The translations under genes and the position numbers were made by a program. Shown here in pieces: positions 24,501 to 28,451 of a stretch of 64,000 bases of DNA. Position 1 is the first letter of the stretch. Each line of letters opens with the position of its first letter. Source of the DNA: JAHRAW01 sp965203265 (GTDB lineage Bacteria > Pseudomonadota > Gammaproteobacteria > Arenicellales > Poriferihabitantaceae); NCBI GenBank assembly GCA_965203265.1, contig CBDBBV010000002.1, positions 1,674,001 through 1,738,000 on the forward strand, given 5' to 3'. Below the pieces are notes generated by a model. The model was given only the letters and a program-made list of their open reading frames with translations. It had not been told where the DNA came from and did no database searches.

Positions 24501-25859
24501 GGCGATCAGATCGGCATTGTTGGCGGCTGTCGCCTGCCGCGTTACCGTAACCGTATAGGTTTTTTTGCTGTCGTCCTGCGCGGTAACTTCGACCAGAATG
24601 GCATTGGCGTTGGGGTCGAGGGCAATGGCGCCGCTGGCCGTGCCGCTGGACACCATATTCAAATCGCCGCTCTTACCGACTCGAATGGTGGCGGCATTGT
24701 GATCTCTGCTCGGCGTCAGCTTCAGTTGCGTGGTGGAGTACCGCACCGAGGCTGTGTAGGCGGTGTTACTGGCGGCGAAGGCCGGAGAGAGAGTGAGGGC
24801 ATTGAAGGCACCGCTGGCGGTGGCGGCGCTGGCTGTGAGGGCGCTCAGATCGGCGTTGTCGGACTCTACCGCCACGGTGATTCGGGTAGTCGTCCAAGTA
24901 CCGTTCTCGGCTTCAACCTCGACCTCGATCAAGGTAGTGCCCGAGGAGTCGAGGGCGATTGCGTCGCTCTGCGTGGCGCTGTCCACCGCCGTCAGGGTTT
25001 CGCCGCTCTTGCCCACCCGCACAGTGGCCTTGCCGGTGTCGGCCACAATCGGCGTTACCTTGATGTGGGTAACTTCTTTAGGCACCGTTACCGTGTAGCT
25101 GCGGGTGCCTACCGCAAAGGCCGGAACGAGCGTTGCCGCAGTCGAAAAGTCCGAGTTGTCCGTGCTGCTTTGCACACTCAGTGCGCTCAGGCGGCTGTTG
25201 GTGGATGCCGGTGTGCTCGGCACGGTAATATCTAATCTCGCGAAGGTGTTGCCTGCGCGAAGGTCATAGCCTCGCGGGTCGTCTAGCGCGGCCGCCTCCG
25301 CGAAACAGTTATTGGTGCCCGCGCCTGTCCCGACCTGAACGTTGTAACTCGCTCCGGGCTTCAGTCGTTCGGGTTGTGGGAGTGTTGTGCCTCCTCTTGC
25401 AAAGATTTGGTCGATGGTGTACGACGTGCTCCCTGCGGACAACCTCCTGCCTCTGTCTCTTGTTATGCAATTGACATTGTTCTGCCAGCCCGGATTGGCT
25501 GGGGGTGGGAGGTTCTCATGCCACCTTACCAAAATTCTATGCTGGGGATTGCGTAACTTCCAATAGACCGTGATCGACCTATCGCCGGTGCTATAACGGA
25601 TACCGTCCGGCGGCCCGGTGGTTGCGGTCTGAGCCTGCGCTCCGGTGGGCGCGGCGGCAAACAGCAACATCGCACCGATCAGCCCAATGGGTAGAACGGC
25701 CAACCGCCGCCAAAACGCACAAGATGAAGCGGCCCAGGAGACGGAACAAGCGAAAGACGCGAAGAAAGCGATCAGCCAACCCCAATCTCGATCGCGCGAG
25801 GCAGGCGAGGCGGGTGTGTCGGCGCGGGGCATTGGTGGCGTTGGGGGCATTCTCGTCAT
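1..25859 (-). CDS. Giant multidomain surface adhesin (partial, C-terminus outside window)
   Basis: An open frame runs from an ATG near 25,859 to the left edge (8,619 codons) with no stop; both ends are in the same frame and no other minus-strand ORF in this interval shares it. After a 76-residue signal region come a domain found twice (about 25,620-25,230 and 23,830-23,460; motif IRYSTG), then many cadherin-like beta-sandwich modules of about 110 residues (LSALTA...YTASV...LKLTP...VGKSG...VEVTAEDGS...YTVTVTR). Calx-beta-like modules (GDY...DDETFTV...TITDDD) and FN3 modules (GYDVQYK, VRVRAKNGI) are interspersed, with four FN3 in a row near 14.1-12.7 kb. The last 10 kb contains long in-frame repeats also present in the right-hand giant gene. 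By analogy with that paralogue, the missing C-terminus is probably an autotransporter barrel and the product a secreted adhesin; this is inference. ATGs at 25,865, 25,859 and 25,850 are all possible starts, none with a good RBS. Confidence 0.88.
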   Translation of the reverse strand, partial: MTRMPPTPPMPRADTPASPASRDRDWGWLIAFFASFACSVSWAASSCAFWRRLAVLPIGLIGAMLLFAAAPTGAQAQTATTGPPDGIRYSTGDRSITVYWKLRNPQHRILVRWHENLPPPANPGWQNNVNCITRDRGRRLSAGSTSYTIDQIFARGGTTLPQPERLKPGASYNVQVGTGAGTNNCFAEAAALDDPRGYDLRAGNTFARLDITVPSTPASTNSRLSALSVQSSTDNSDFSTAATLVPAFAVGTRSYTVTVPKEVTHIKVTPIVADTGKATVRVGKSGETLTAVDSATQSDAIALDSSGTTLIEVEVEAENGTWTTTRITVAVESDNADLSALTASAATASGAFNALTLSPAFAASNTAYTASVRYSTTQLKLTPSRDHNAATIRVGKSGDLNMVSSGTASGAIALDPNANAILVEVTAQDDSKKTYTVTVTRQATAANNADLIALTASSSTAEDGTFDTLDIEPLFEASAINYTASVPATTTHLKLTPTKADSVASIQVGKSGSLNPVDSGTASGAIALDSGDNAVLVEVTAENNSKKTYTVTVNRARPASDDADLSALTFSGGTSSSGAFTPLTPLTLTLTPAFTATAKAYTASVPNTISHIKLMPTAHPTTRGIEVGKPDSLTSVDSGSPSDAIPLTVGDNVILIEVTAEDGSVNTYTLTIMRRMPDTGPPDDIRYSTGATSITLYWKVRNPQHVVLIRWHELEPSPSTGWQNPTNLPIGCVRDNGYKTEPGDTRYTIEVNNGVALKPGGKYNVQVATGGGVDNCTPQLDNTSRIYDKKFNRGGHYWKKEIAVPSTPASADSSLSVLSVNGSTDNSNFSATETLIPTFAVGTRAYRVLVADEVTHIKVTPTVAAGSATVRVGKRGEALTAVTSTMASNAIALAASGTTEIEVEVVAENGAFTTTRITVLRASTASTNANLSGLTASVATADGSFNAIDLTPAFVAGTTAYTAEVLNSITQLKLTPTRDDNAATIKVGKSGSLEEVNSGSASSAIALDTDANAILVEVTAESGSKRTYTVTVTRAATASDNANLSGLTAGINTAATGSFSALTLTPAFAAGNTTYTASVSRAISHIKLTPTKENRIGTIKVGKSGDSLATVPSGTASNAIDLTTGANTILVEVTAEDGSTQRTYTVAVTRATEASANADLSALTFSGNDPSTGTSFTTRTFTPTFDPATTSYTASVPDAISRIKLTATAADPAASAIKFGRNIANIASILNSGRASQAQTIGPRQTSNFFIEVTAEDGSTTNTYTLSITREPPASNIANLSDLVVTTDLVVDGDFTNTLRLDPVFVASLPTTGHTATVAHTAAAYLKLTPTAEDDGATIRFGKSGSSLAVLASGTTSAAIGLDEGANVILLEVTAANGSVKTYTLTITRGPPATRAEIKVAPTSVEQGNPVTVTVTLTAPAPSGGLEIPVVLENGTAEDGDYAPAAGTTNVVIPEQSQSGAFRITTASDADPDDETFTVKLGKLPPGVGLKADATTSALVTITDPEQSSDNTLNALTATSAQNVGGNFSSLSLSPDFAAATTAYTALVPTATTHIKLTPTANHFKSKIRVGKTDPPTTLLDSGTESVAIILNEGVNVIFLEVTAEDQTKNTYTVSVYRGPPSVSLSATPTTVSEGESVQITFTLSWPLEQDVLIPLTITGIDTESGDIGSFSNSDIVAGSISASATIGTNQDDDGLDEMFTISLPSDPPLPNGLRAGSPSSVKITIDDDEEPATDATLSGLTAQSAESAGGTYSTLSIGTFAADTLSYTASVANTTTHVKLTPTRSNQFASIRVGKGASLPNVDSGTASDAIALNVGSNAIVVKVTAEDGTTQVSYTVTVNRAAPAATDATLSGLTAKSSTDGTTFSALDLMPATFASDTLAYTASVASGVTSVQLTPTVNEPNASVRVGGNPVNSGSASAAIPLIVGSNPIEVVVTAQDGSTETYTVTVTRAQAMWPESPTNLQVTAGDARLTLTWDAPDYTIEAVAVRWRLKDADADEQGDQAGEWLPVEGGFGVVPAQVTARRVTIPPQGCTACIPPTNGKTYQVEINFVRLSSESGGGQTGYRLLGEFTPTGTTQSVNAFLRALTAESASGASGTYSALALNPATFDKNKLAYTVSVPNATDYIKLTPTVEDTDRAMVKVGKRGTTLSAVNDGEASAAIQLGVGNTVIEVEVTAEDGSTTETYTVTVNRAAAARSKISFATNTYSVNEGASVTITVSIAPVLASASRVGVGFPESVTAIQRLPALTPGVALHSTDFTVGGTTSGLLTLPANTSSVTFSFSAAADQKTEGGETALIQLQSDTNPPYDLVTDGDAHKTRVTIADTSLTPTVSLGAAPNPVTEGSSTTITATLSEAFTSSFSGDVTIPLTLTNGSAEDGDYGTLANITITRGQTTGSGTISAAQDADPDDETFTVALGSLPDAVTAGAPNSVTVTIEDDDLVWSSSMNVKDLGGNAVGCTNLISAASCDDSAILADDDFQLSGTDYAVTVLYHDATNNWIQLEFDKDVGNRFRPLVLHLGSNMYPLGGAGTKAVYDLDDQTKRIRLLNINTAPWAAGENVTVRLAQSATPLSTDNTLSALTITRSATAQGDSAYSTFTYTPAFDATATAYTATVPHASGNVKVTPTATAATDGATIRVGKAGPGETLSPLASGTESSAIPILVGTTAILVEVTAADGSTNTYTLNVTRPAAGVTVRIASTNLVVGDNTIYELALDSRPTGDVTISVTSDDTDKATVSPASRTFTTSNWNIGQPVTITAVAAGTPTIEHAVSASADTTNYPIGGLSSADIELTVTEPDVVITSVVPGHHSLTVNWKMKDGLVYPSMRWREKDNDPNASGNQPGDWDEREYAIDATSGTLNREGGDVENGKTYEIQVQARRGPGFGPATPWSAIAEGTPTASTKTFDLADVTAAEGENAVLTVTLGEGAPTGGLSFTVSALAGGSGNRAGSGDWSAPTTPLTIASGETSGTVSIPLARDAGEENDEMFLVRIVSTGANAAGWSGKNTGTSQAEATVTITDSTEAMRFSAATASAAEGSPVTLTIRRTGSTSRAIDFTVTPSAASGNTATATTDFPTAAVSGRFAVGDLSATVELPTVSDDLDEDDETFTATLSVVGATGYRVHPSNTATVTITDDDTAGITVAPTTLAVNVGATATYTLVLDSQPTGNVTVTATSNGTDKATVAPASWQFTPSNWNAPKIFTVTGKAVGTPDIEHAVSASADTTGYPTSLSVDSVDVTVSAATTPIWSATFSPWSFQEDDGVGCSNAIPDEPDMPEYLWCSDTTVLSDDDFDFNGSTYTIEQLGGISGEDVFATFDRSVATALNGLYLCIGQTALSFAGAERDAQYGDVYVEWEVDSVSMPANAPVAVSIGASSTCPTAAPALPTVSLSADPTTINEGGQFNLTTTLSVAGARNITLAQFTSKADGSGHSPLANVAVAINSGATSAVQAIAVSADTDTDDQKQTVALRLDQLPSGYAAGDPTRITVDITDTTATVNFSQATYTFTENRSAALPVRLNRDKGSGPFGAGVKLIATPGTATATYDYGDFGAETLRELYNERLLPIVNDDLVENTETFTLSATLPDNHIWGATRTATVTITDDDAADAKIAFGSDAASTSAYTAAVSESLVGGMLNVPVTISHLPSATTEFAVEVVASAGANPATEGSDYSLASKTLTFDPTGSKTRNVAITIVNESDAEFAETLQLRLAAADPTPNDLGDHYARHAMSSTATITIINDDATPITSSSALVSNLGQAERASSGDELTAGTLEIQEFTTGSHRWGYNLTSIDVQFNGADTHPNQVRAELWSVKTNNQPLKKEFDLTVPASIPVGVVSFAAPTNADLAGNTMYAVVLYSVTGRTEGTVGRISVTEIEMIDAGAAAGWTIDYPGRAQAADASQWGPNDYTKRIRVNGAPIPPPVPQGVAVTPGASGGNPVLTITWDDTTNELDPDQGDDFDLAVQVKAASNPTWATPTNTYSLPASATVVYSDTGGGGRSGVDDTAVVSGLSAATAYDVRAHYYHGDNVEGTSSSPIQVTTWTVPGAPTGVTVAPSSTALAVSWTAPTDSGGSGANPPTITGYKVRWRVKDTDGNEPGDQMGPWNNAGGGVDAGNSAARTYTISGLTNDTTYLVQVRAVNGIEPGLNSIDPDSVWSASAEGTPQLPTPQIISIVPGAHMGEPAILIAWDMDAAGADRSLGVQVKLATTADWPARQGRIDRPSGAGVFVDPNDRVVITKLAPDTAYDVRTHYHAKTDPFTPVEASTPEVQITTWHVAGAPTGVTTTTGSGAGELDVTWSEPSDTGGSIGPTAPSITGYQVRWRVKDTDTNTAGDQSGSWNNEDGVAASDSAGRTHAITGLSSGTVYDVQVRALNGIDPGSAWSATSTGTTLSADAGLSALTARVSTVADGALVATNAYALPLAPTFAANTYTYTATAPSGATHIALTPTTSSAGGSITVGKAGDASPASVNNSEESAPIELASSGETVLQTVVTAADGMTTETYTVTLQIAAVPTELTVTPTQFTEGAPSTTEIILTLDEIAPLGGLGIVLGYTDGTAKNGSDYTAPDAEERPSIPTGEKSISTRLAALIDDDLVEVDETFTLSSLSTSLLLVRDTTITIQDDDRVGAQIAFGSDAASTTAYAANLAEDAGSVNVPVVINRQPGDPTIFEVEVVPSGTTATAADYAISSTTLTFEPADPAVLTKNIVVTITDDSVDDEAETIALRIVPADDVVDDPGDYYARDAAGATATLTIVDDDAALPPAVTVSTESIDLVEGITATYTLVLDARPTGAVTLSATSDDTSKATVSPATGTFTASNWDTPQIFTVTGVAAGTPDIDHAVSASADTTNYPAGPSGLSIADIDVTVSAVTLTLSVSGAYTEGGGMAQLKAVLNRPAPAGGTKVRISYASGTATAGKDFESGIVSPATISEGETERQFLGTDIINDDVVEIAETIVLNATSTDPSLTATNTVTINEDPSDIAAAQIAFGTDAAATTAYADTLYEGGGTLNVPITISRKTNATFAVEVVGTGTATEGASNDFTIATKSVTFTESETAMTKNLAITLVNDSVSDEGETIKLRIAPADSSVDDPGDHFTRHAMSSTATLTITEVPPSDNADLQALSVTSAPDVAGTYTNLPLDNPFNSITLIYRASVEHSTTHLKVRPTVDDTGKATVRMGKAGSPIAVADGEDSAAIGLDVGVNTINVTVTAEDGTTKNYQVVVTRDVAPAQDASLRRLEIARVPGNANVPITPRFDPQRRPQRTKFTAQVNVDVTEVKVWAIPKVSGASVTIDGTPAPSFNKPITLDYGDNVVAIVVTASDGSTTANYSLTITRPYPIPRITSVTTGAHSDRTPSITVVTTNPDADKWDVVLQFGESSVGGINWEARGVDHSLPSGASRDDINSSAGSDIFFGFPKGTAYNVRAHLKSKDDPPTIIADSSSSVAFTTWNVPGVPRGVQGAFNQDWDSTMTVDVDGSLKGCGHGELDSCETLSQPRMRVDGRNYQVNALYVDASGNLNLRMVSQPLHGLPASLRARSLSIDGTLYSLGALRDSSSRFLRGNYSAQWSNGPSWSDNQSVTLRVGTLSATSGPGISLTAGEYKLTVAWTAPEDTGGRGANITGYDVQYKLASAADTDANWMNVTHLGTSTRTEITGLFAATAYDVRVRAKNGIATGSEWATAQGTPSGTIRSADADLSALTAATATGAAGTYTALTLPNFDADTRTYTSAPVAKRITHLQITPTTANSAATVQVGKVGDELAPVVSGESSAAIELDVGANEVLVVVTAENLSNTKTYHVRVMREATSTNADLSALAASGAAGADATYSQLTLSPATFAASELTYTASVEHAVDHLKVRPTAADSDYAVVKVGVGAELNVVAAGQESAALPLIVGENVITIAVTAEDGTTNNYAIVVTRAVPSTQDASLILLRVTLTDTDNTILPLRGTQGSTRFTTSVAATVAQVRVVATPRVSGAEVSIGGTASTASTASKLIDLMYGENVIPIVVTSTDGSATQSYSITVERAYPIPRISSVTAGAHSDGTPQVSVITTNPDAAKWDVVVQIIKDTAEWPARTADHSLPSGVTRDAASTADNHVFTGFPQGTAYTVRAHLKSKDNPPTIIADSSPQVAVTTWTVPSVPQAATGAVSTVWSATLTVGADGSSTTLSNNRFDFDGKGYRVRELSVDGSGNLNMRLSVSGNPSPALRLGSLRIGGSGGTTYPLSSGFRNVYFWSNGPSWNAGETVTVEIVAPATGAEPTLTAGDYQLTVAWTTPSNEGGRGARITGYDVQYKASTAADWIDTNHRGTATSATITNLLSGTAYDVRVRAQNGIATGSEWATAQGMPIGRVRSTNANLFNLTVATAAEASGTYTPLALLPPGFDGDVLTYTSQFSVAHDATHLKVMTEVAGGGATVQAGMEGDLTAVTGGESAAIELAEGVNRILAVVTAENGQATKTYTVLVTRDEQYFALSNSTGTDMVVEGGLIRLLIEMSPRPREEVVVPLHVNGEFRSRIRLTPSNPAVLHVYRYTPNENVTGDLPLVFTLGTLPDGYGTDEGYRVLPDFDEVTITVLDDDTAALSVTASPNPAMAGQTVTFTGRLTSTRSINVGRVSPTTDFPSHLTFRDDTRGVTLLFSGFDDGDNDRWVNTDEERTATATWRVPDGTAETASTDFSFGFGANPGVRAYLSDKQFTGLPFAVRVAHGGEVNTVTLADATATEGGDLLVVATIDPPVSDTNGLEIPLQFTHVWSDNNDLPNDSPLRNTTITAAQGDTSATYILRTRDDRVVEPTETIKVALGKLEQGYTDASGPATLTITDNDSATLSITATANGEVVNSGDTITDLGVDVVFTATLTPDGTATSVAPHRNTRALDLQAAVNGGAPIGTFLFKEDRDRRDGVLLTTELTATQTLTFNTSATNGRGGTLRVSAPGWATHSLNLPDFVIKGREPTTVATNLEAKPGNERIELSWTWPEGAPDVNGWRIRHRDRTANGQFSEVIEITDATARTYTVTGLTNGRSYGIQIAPHTDGRAAWAGTRGTPIASTIADLLILTASTATSAAGTYSLLALMPDTFNPDVLVYSASVENVSHLKLTPVVLDTGKATVRVGKAGSPLSPLGSGVESDAIGLSLGVNDILVEVTAEDGDTTKTYKLAITRTGSLWSATLTVRAIGSFGDTGCWAFQSNPQQNCPGAFTEDSFTLDGTVYTVSQLGLFSRDLRLRLDKDIPQSLKGLTLRVGNRSFSMATAQIAGGQATWFGVRNLWQVGNQVLVSLQPPSTDNTLRALSLSAGSITPDFTAATTDYTLSVPYSVESTTVTATSNDAFASLRARLKGERWSNLTSGTASNKDFSLNVGENVLQVEVTAENKAKQTYKITITRAEPSTNADLSNLTAATDTSESGDFTTALTLDPTPFDAARFTYTGSVANATTHLKVTPTVADTNKATIAAGKRGTNLSPVTDGTASDAIMLEVGGNFIDVLVTAEDGSTTQTYTLAITRPASSNADLSALTATTAPAEDGTYSKLELLPAFGANILTYMPSLPVLYETTHLKVAPIVADTGKANLQVSVGGNEVALSGGESAAIPLEEGVNTILVVVTAEDGKTKTYMVVVERLEQYFAISNSTGTDRIVEGGLIRLQIEMNPRPTQEVVVPLHVNGEFRSRIRLTPSNPAVLHVYRYTPNENVTGNLPLVFTLGTLPDGYGTDEGYRVLPDFDEVTITVLDDDTAALSVTALPNPAMAGQTVTFTGRLTSTRSINVGRRTANTDEPSWVTFHDETSGVTLTFSGGDDGENDRWVNTDNERTATATWTVPSDKEGTDSTDFSFEFHENPGDRTYLSDMQFTGLPVAVRVSHGTAPINTVTLADATATEGGDLLVVATINPAVSDTNGLEIPLQFTHVWSDNNDLPNDLPLKTTITAAQGDTSATYRLTTRDDRVVEPTETIKVALGTLEQGYTDASGPATLTITDNDSATLSITATANGEVVNSGDTITDLGVDVVFTATLTPDGTATSVAPHRNTRALDLQAAVNGGAPIGTFLFKEDRDRRDGVLLTTELNATQTLTFNTSATNGRGGTLRVSAPSWATHNLNLPAFVINGRGNTQATDLAVTPGNGSLTLTWTWPSDAPDVNGWRIRYRERPSGEFREVVYANPLARSLRIPGLTNGQSYGIQVAPYIDGRALWAGTTGTPRKSTNANLVAFTPTTSTSEGGAYSQLPLNPTFSPTIRNYTAAVASDSTHLRLSVRVEDTTARVKVGNDLDNLRTLPLTSGSGSIQDAIRLGVGEENIFAVVTAEDTSVTQTYTLKITRTASANADLSNLIAETATDANGTYSNLALLPATFEAETRTYTAQLPVLYDTTHLKITPTAVHSAASIQVRKSDGDPATVASGSASTAIPLDEGENTILVVVTAEDTSTKTYMVVVERLEQYFAISNSTGTDRIVEGGLIRLQIEMNPRPREEVVVPLHVNGEPRSRISLTPSNPTALHIYRYTPNENVTGDLPLVFTLGTLPDGYGTDEGYRVLPDFDEVTITVLDDDTAALSVTASPNPARAGQLVTFTGRLTSTRSINVGRRTANTDEPSWVTFHDETSGVTLTFSGGDDGENDRWLNTDNERTATATWTVPDGTPDTDSTDFSFVFGENTGERAYLS
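25632..25859 (-). other. Extended N-terminal signal region of the giant adhesin
   Basis: The first 76 residues begin Pro-rich and polar (MTRMPPTPPMPR). A first hydrophobic stretch follows (WLIAFFASFACSVSW), then an Arg-Arg n-region, a second hydrophobic core (LAVLPIGLIGAMLLFAAA) and an AQA signal peptidase I-like site with cleavage after about 25,632. Long bipartite signal peptides are known from large autotransporters. The first hydrophobic segment could be untranslated if a later start is used. Confidence 0.6.
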
Positions 25860-25968
25860 CGGCATTACCCGCGCATTTCCGGCGCGGCTACGCTCGGCGA
25901 CTGCGCCCACCGCGCATCCGTGGCAACTGTGGCACTCGTGGCACAGGCTCGCGGCGCAAAATTGCTAC

Positions 25969-25993
25969 GCGAGCGGGAAAGCCACCCGCTCGC
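25969..25993 (-). promoter_or_regulatory. 9-bp perfect hairpin in the adhesin leader
   Basis: GCGAGCGGG (25,969-25,977) pairs perfectly with CCCGCTCGC (25,985-25,993) around a 7-nt loop. It lies about 110 nt upstream of the adhesin ATG, inside the predicted leader. No T-run follows on the minus strand, so it does not look like a terminator. Its function is unknown. Confidence 0.45.
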
Positions 25994-26116
25994 CAATGGT
26001 ATGGAGAGGCGGGTGGAGCGCTGTGTGGTGTACGACTGATTGTCTGTCATGTTGCTGGGATTGTACTGTACCCCGTTGAATACAAAATCGCCGCCTGTAT
26101 CAAGTAATGGCGGCGA

Positions 26117-26144
26117 ATTGTAATCGAAAATCAATATCTGTCAA
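26117..26144 (-). promoter_or_regulatory. Sigma70-type promoter for the giant adhesin
   Basis: On the minus strand TTGACA (26,139-26,144) is separated by 16 nt from TACAAT (26,117-26,122): a perfect -35 and a five-of-six -10. It points at the adhesin and predicts a 5' leader of about 250 nt. Confidence 0.65.
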
Positions 26145-26763
26145 CACAGAAATTTGCAAAACCATACCCGAAAACCCCGCGCAAAGAAATTCCGCAGTAG
26201 TTTCCGCCTCGCTCCCACCGCCGCCGATCCATTCAACCATCCGGCCATCCGCCGCCGCTAGGAGAAGCCGCCATTGTACGACCAAATCACCCTCGCCGCC
26301 ACTCCCCAACCCGAATAAACCGATTCGCAAACCGATTTACCCTGACTATCGATTCACGGAAAACCATTGAAATTTAGTTGCGGGGCAGTTGGTTAGGGGG
26401 GAAGGGGAGGACGGATTTTTGTTGTCGGTAGGGGGTTGGCGACCACCGCGGAATCACCGCCCGCGAATGACGATTTGATGTTGGGGGTTGGGTGGGTTGG
26501 TCGTGGCGATCGCGGTTGAATTGTGCCTGATGGAGATTTCACGTTGGGCGAGGCGGGCTGATTTCGTGGGGCGGGGTTTGGATGGCGGGTAGCGCCCTGC
26601 CCGACTGCAGCCGATTTCGTGCACGCGGAGTTTGGGGGCGGCGGAGGTGGGGTTGGGCGAGTGGCTATTTGCGTGGAATGAGCGCGAGGCTAGGCAGGTG
26701 TCATTCGGTGGGGAATTTCGCGCGACCTGATTGGGTGGAGTCGGGATGCAGGCGATTGCGGAA

Positions 26764-27381
26764 TTAGACGCTCGCTCGCAGGCGGGGCGGTTCCTCGGGG
26801 TCGAATAGCGGAAGACGCTCATGCGCGCCGATGACTTTGCCGCGCAAGTGGCGCAGGTCGAGGGTGGCGCCGAATCGGATGAACGTTTTTTCAAAATGCC
26901 GGTATCTCGCCCCCCAGTACACCATCGCGCATGACATCGGCGCGCCCTTGCCCGTGTCCCTGCCGTTTTCGAGGAAACGAAGCCGGGTGTCGTAGAGGAA
27001 GGCGACACCAACGGCGGCACCGAACACGAAGTCCTTCCAATGGCGGGTGTTGGTCGCAACCGGTATGAGGGCAAGCACTTCAGCACCATTTCGCAAATAC
27101 GCCTCGCTACACTTGGCAAGCCAATCGCGGATGCCGGTGCCGCGCATTCTATCTCTCCCGTAAGGCGGATTGACGAAGATGGTGGAGGCATTCCACCGCT
27201 TGGCCAATCCGTCGGCGTGAGGCAAGCGATATTCGACTTTTGCCTGCACGATGGAATACTCGTTCGAACAGGGGTCCAATGCGATTTCGCCACCGAAGAA
27301 TTCCCGAATGGCATCCACATACTTCGGCGGCGTGCACCAATGCTGGCTGACTGATTCGGCGTTGTTTCGGCCTGCGGTCAT
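26764..27381 (-). CDS. DNA N6-adenine methyltransferase, phage Dam type
   Basis: A 205-residue protein that should methylate adenine N6 in DNA using S-adenosylmethionine. It has an LDPCSN motif near the N-terminus (SAM-binding region) and the catalytic NPPYG motif in the middle, as in the phage-type Dam family; the length fits that family. I chose the ATG at 27,381 because GGGGAG lies 6 nt upstream; a TTG at 27,402 would add 7 residues. It follows the D12-class methyltransferase by 36 bp on the same strand, so the two are probably co-transcribed. No restriction endonuclease is recognisable beside them, so they could be orphan methylases, a prophage remnant or the modification part of a degraded system. 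Confidence 0.85.
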   Translation of the reverse strand: MTAGRNNAESVSQHWCTPPKYVDAIREFFGGEIALDPCSNEYSIVQAKVEYRLPHADGLAKRWNASTIFVNPPYGRDRMRGTGIRDWLAKCSEAYLRNGAEVLALIPVATNTRHWKDFVFGAAVGVAFLYDTRLRFLENGRDTGKGAPMSCAMVYWGARYRHFEKTFIRFGATLDLRHLRGKVIGAHERLPLFDPEEPPRLRASV

Positions 27382-27417
27382 TTTCTTCTCCCCGACAATC
27401 AACCGCGATTGGCCAGA

Positions 27418-28305
27418 TCATATCGTTCGTCCTGAGAATAGCATCTCAGGCGTAATGACGAGTTCCGGCAAGTGGTTGTGGTGTCCGTTTTTCATCGACA
27501 AGGTTACTGCGGCGAAATTGTGTTTTTGCACCAGCGAAATGATTTCGGGGGCGGCGTCGTAGGTCATCAGGAAGTTCGCGTTGTGCTCGGCGAGAATTGC
27601 GAACAATCTGGCGTGGTCGATGTTTGCATGGGCATACAGTCTTGATCCGGCGCGTTTGCCGCCTTGCGCGGTATACGGCGGGTCGAGGAATACGGCCGCC
27701 TTTTCACCCCACCCTTGTAGCAATATCGGCAGGCTTTTCAAGCCATCTCCCTCGAGGAAGACGATGCGCTCGGCATGAGATTGAATGGCCGCCAGACGCG
27801 CTGCCAATGTTTCGGGATACCATCTGGAGAATGCGCCGCGTCCGTTTTCGCCGGCGCGGCAGAAGGAGGCGCCGGAGGCGAGGATGCCGCCTCGTTTGGT
27901 GCGGTTGAGTAAGAGGGTGCGGAAGCCGTGCTCGGCGACCGTCGTCGGCGGGATTTGTTCGATCTCGTGGAGTCGCTCGATGGTCGGTTCGAATTGGTCG
28001 ATCCACTTTTGCAAGGTGGCGCCGTGTTCCAATGCCGAGCGCCAAAATGCGGCGACATCGCGATCTATTTCGACCATGAAGGCGGTGGAAACCAGATCTT
28101 CCATGACGGCAGTCAATGAGGTAATGCCGCCGCCGGCAAAGGGTTCGAACAATATTTCCGCTTTGGCGTGGCGCAACCATTCACGGATATGCGGAATCAA
28201 CCATGTTTTACCCCCGGGGTAGCGCAACGGGCTCCTCTGCGGAACCGAGGAGACATTGACGACGGGAACGCGAGAGGGCGGAAATTTCACTACTGGGGCA
28301 TCCAT
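27418..28305 (-). CDS. D12-class DNA adenine methyltransferase
   Basis: A 295-residue protein of the MethyltransfD12 (Dam/DpnM-like) family. It carries LRYPGGK near residue 28, FEPFAGGG (SAM-binding motif I) near residue 53 and the catalytic DPPYTAQGGK near residue 208. Expected activity is N6-adenine methylation of a specific site that cannot be deduced here. No clear RBS precedes the ATG; the residues before LRYPGGK are poorly constrained, so the true start may be internal. It lies 146 bp downstream of the two-TM protein gene and 36 bp upstream of the Dam-type gene. Two different adenine methyltransferases in tandem suggest modification of two strands or two sites, as in some phage and restriction loci. 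Confidence 0.88.
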   Translation of the reverse strand: MDAPVVKFPPSRVPVVNVSSVPQRSPLRYPGGKTWLIPHIREWLRHAKAEILFEPFAGGGITSLTAVMEDLVSTAFMVEIDRDVAAFWRSALEHGATLQKWIDQFEPTIERLHEIEQIPPTTVAEHGFRTLLLNRTKRGGILASGASFCRAGENGRGAFSRWYPETLAARLAAIQSHAERIVFLEGDGLKSLPILLQGWGEKAAVFLDPPYTAQGGKRAGSRLYAHANIDHARLFAILAEHNANFLMTYDAAPEIISLVQKHNFAAVTLSMKNGHHNHLPELVITPEMLFSGRTI

Positions 28306-28451
28306 GTTGAAAGGGTATCACGGATTTTTGCCGTGAACATGGGGGATTGCGGCCGCTCATCTCGAACGGCGGGGCGGTTTGGCGGGGGGTATTCGTGCCG
28401 TTTCCGCGATGGGTCGAACGGGGCGGCGGCGGCGTCAGATGGTGATCCGAA

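Larger units (their letters stand above)
25866..26763. other. Intergenic region upstream of the giant adhesin
   Basis: About 900 bp between the adhesin start and the Dam-type methyltransferase stop. It holds a strong minus-strand promoter match and a 9-bp hairpin, listed separately. Short ORFs here have no recognisable domain or RBS. I see nothing convincing between about 26,200 and 26,760. The 26,100-26,400 part is more AT-rich than its surroundings. Confidence 0.5.

Noticed and set aside
25866..25965. Upstream in-frame extension of the left adhesin with a Cys/His-rich CHECHSCHG stretch
   Set aside because: Frame is open back to a TAG, but there is no ATG or RBS before 25,865 and the promoter and hairpin suggest this part is leader.
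26454..27320. 288-codon minus-strand ORF overlapping the Dam-type gene
   Set aside because: Low-complexity Ser/Pro/Arg-rich frame without motifs; the overlapping Dam-type frame carries the catalytic NPPY motif and an RBS.
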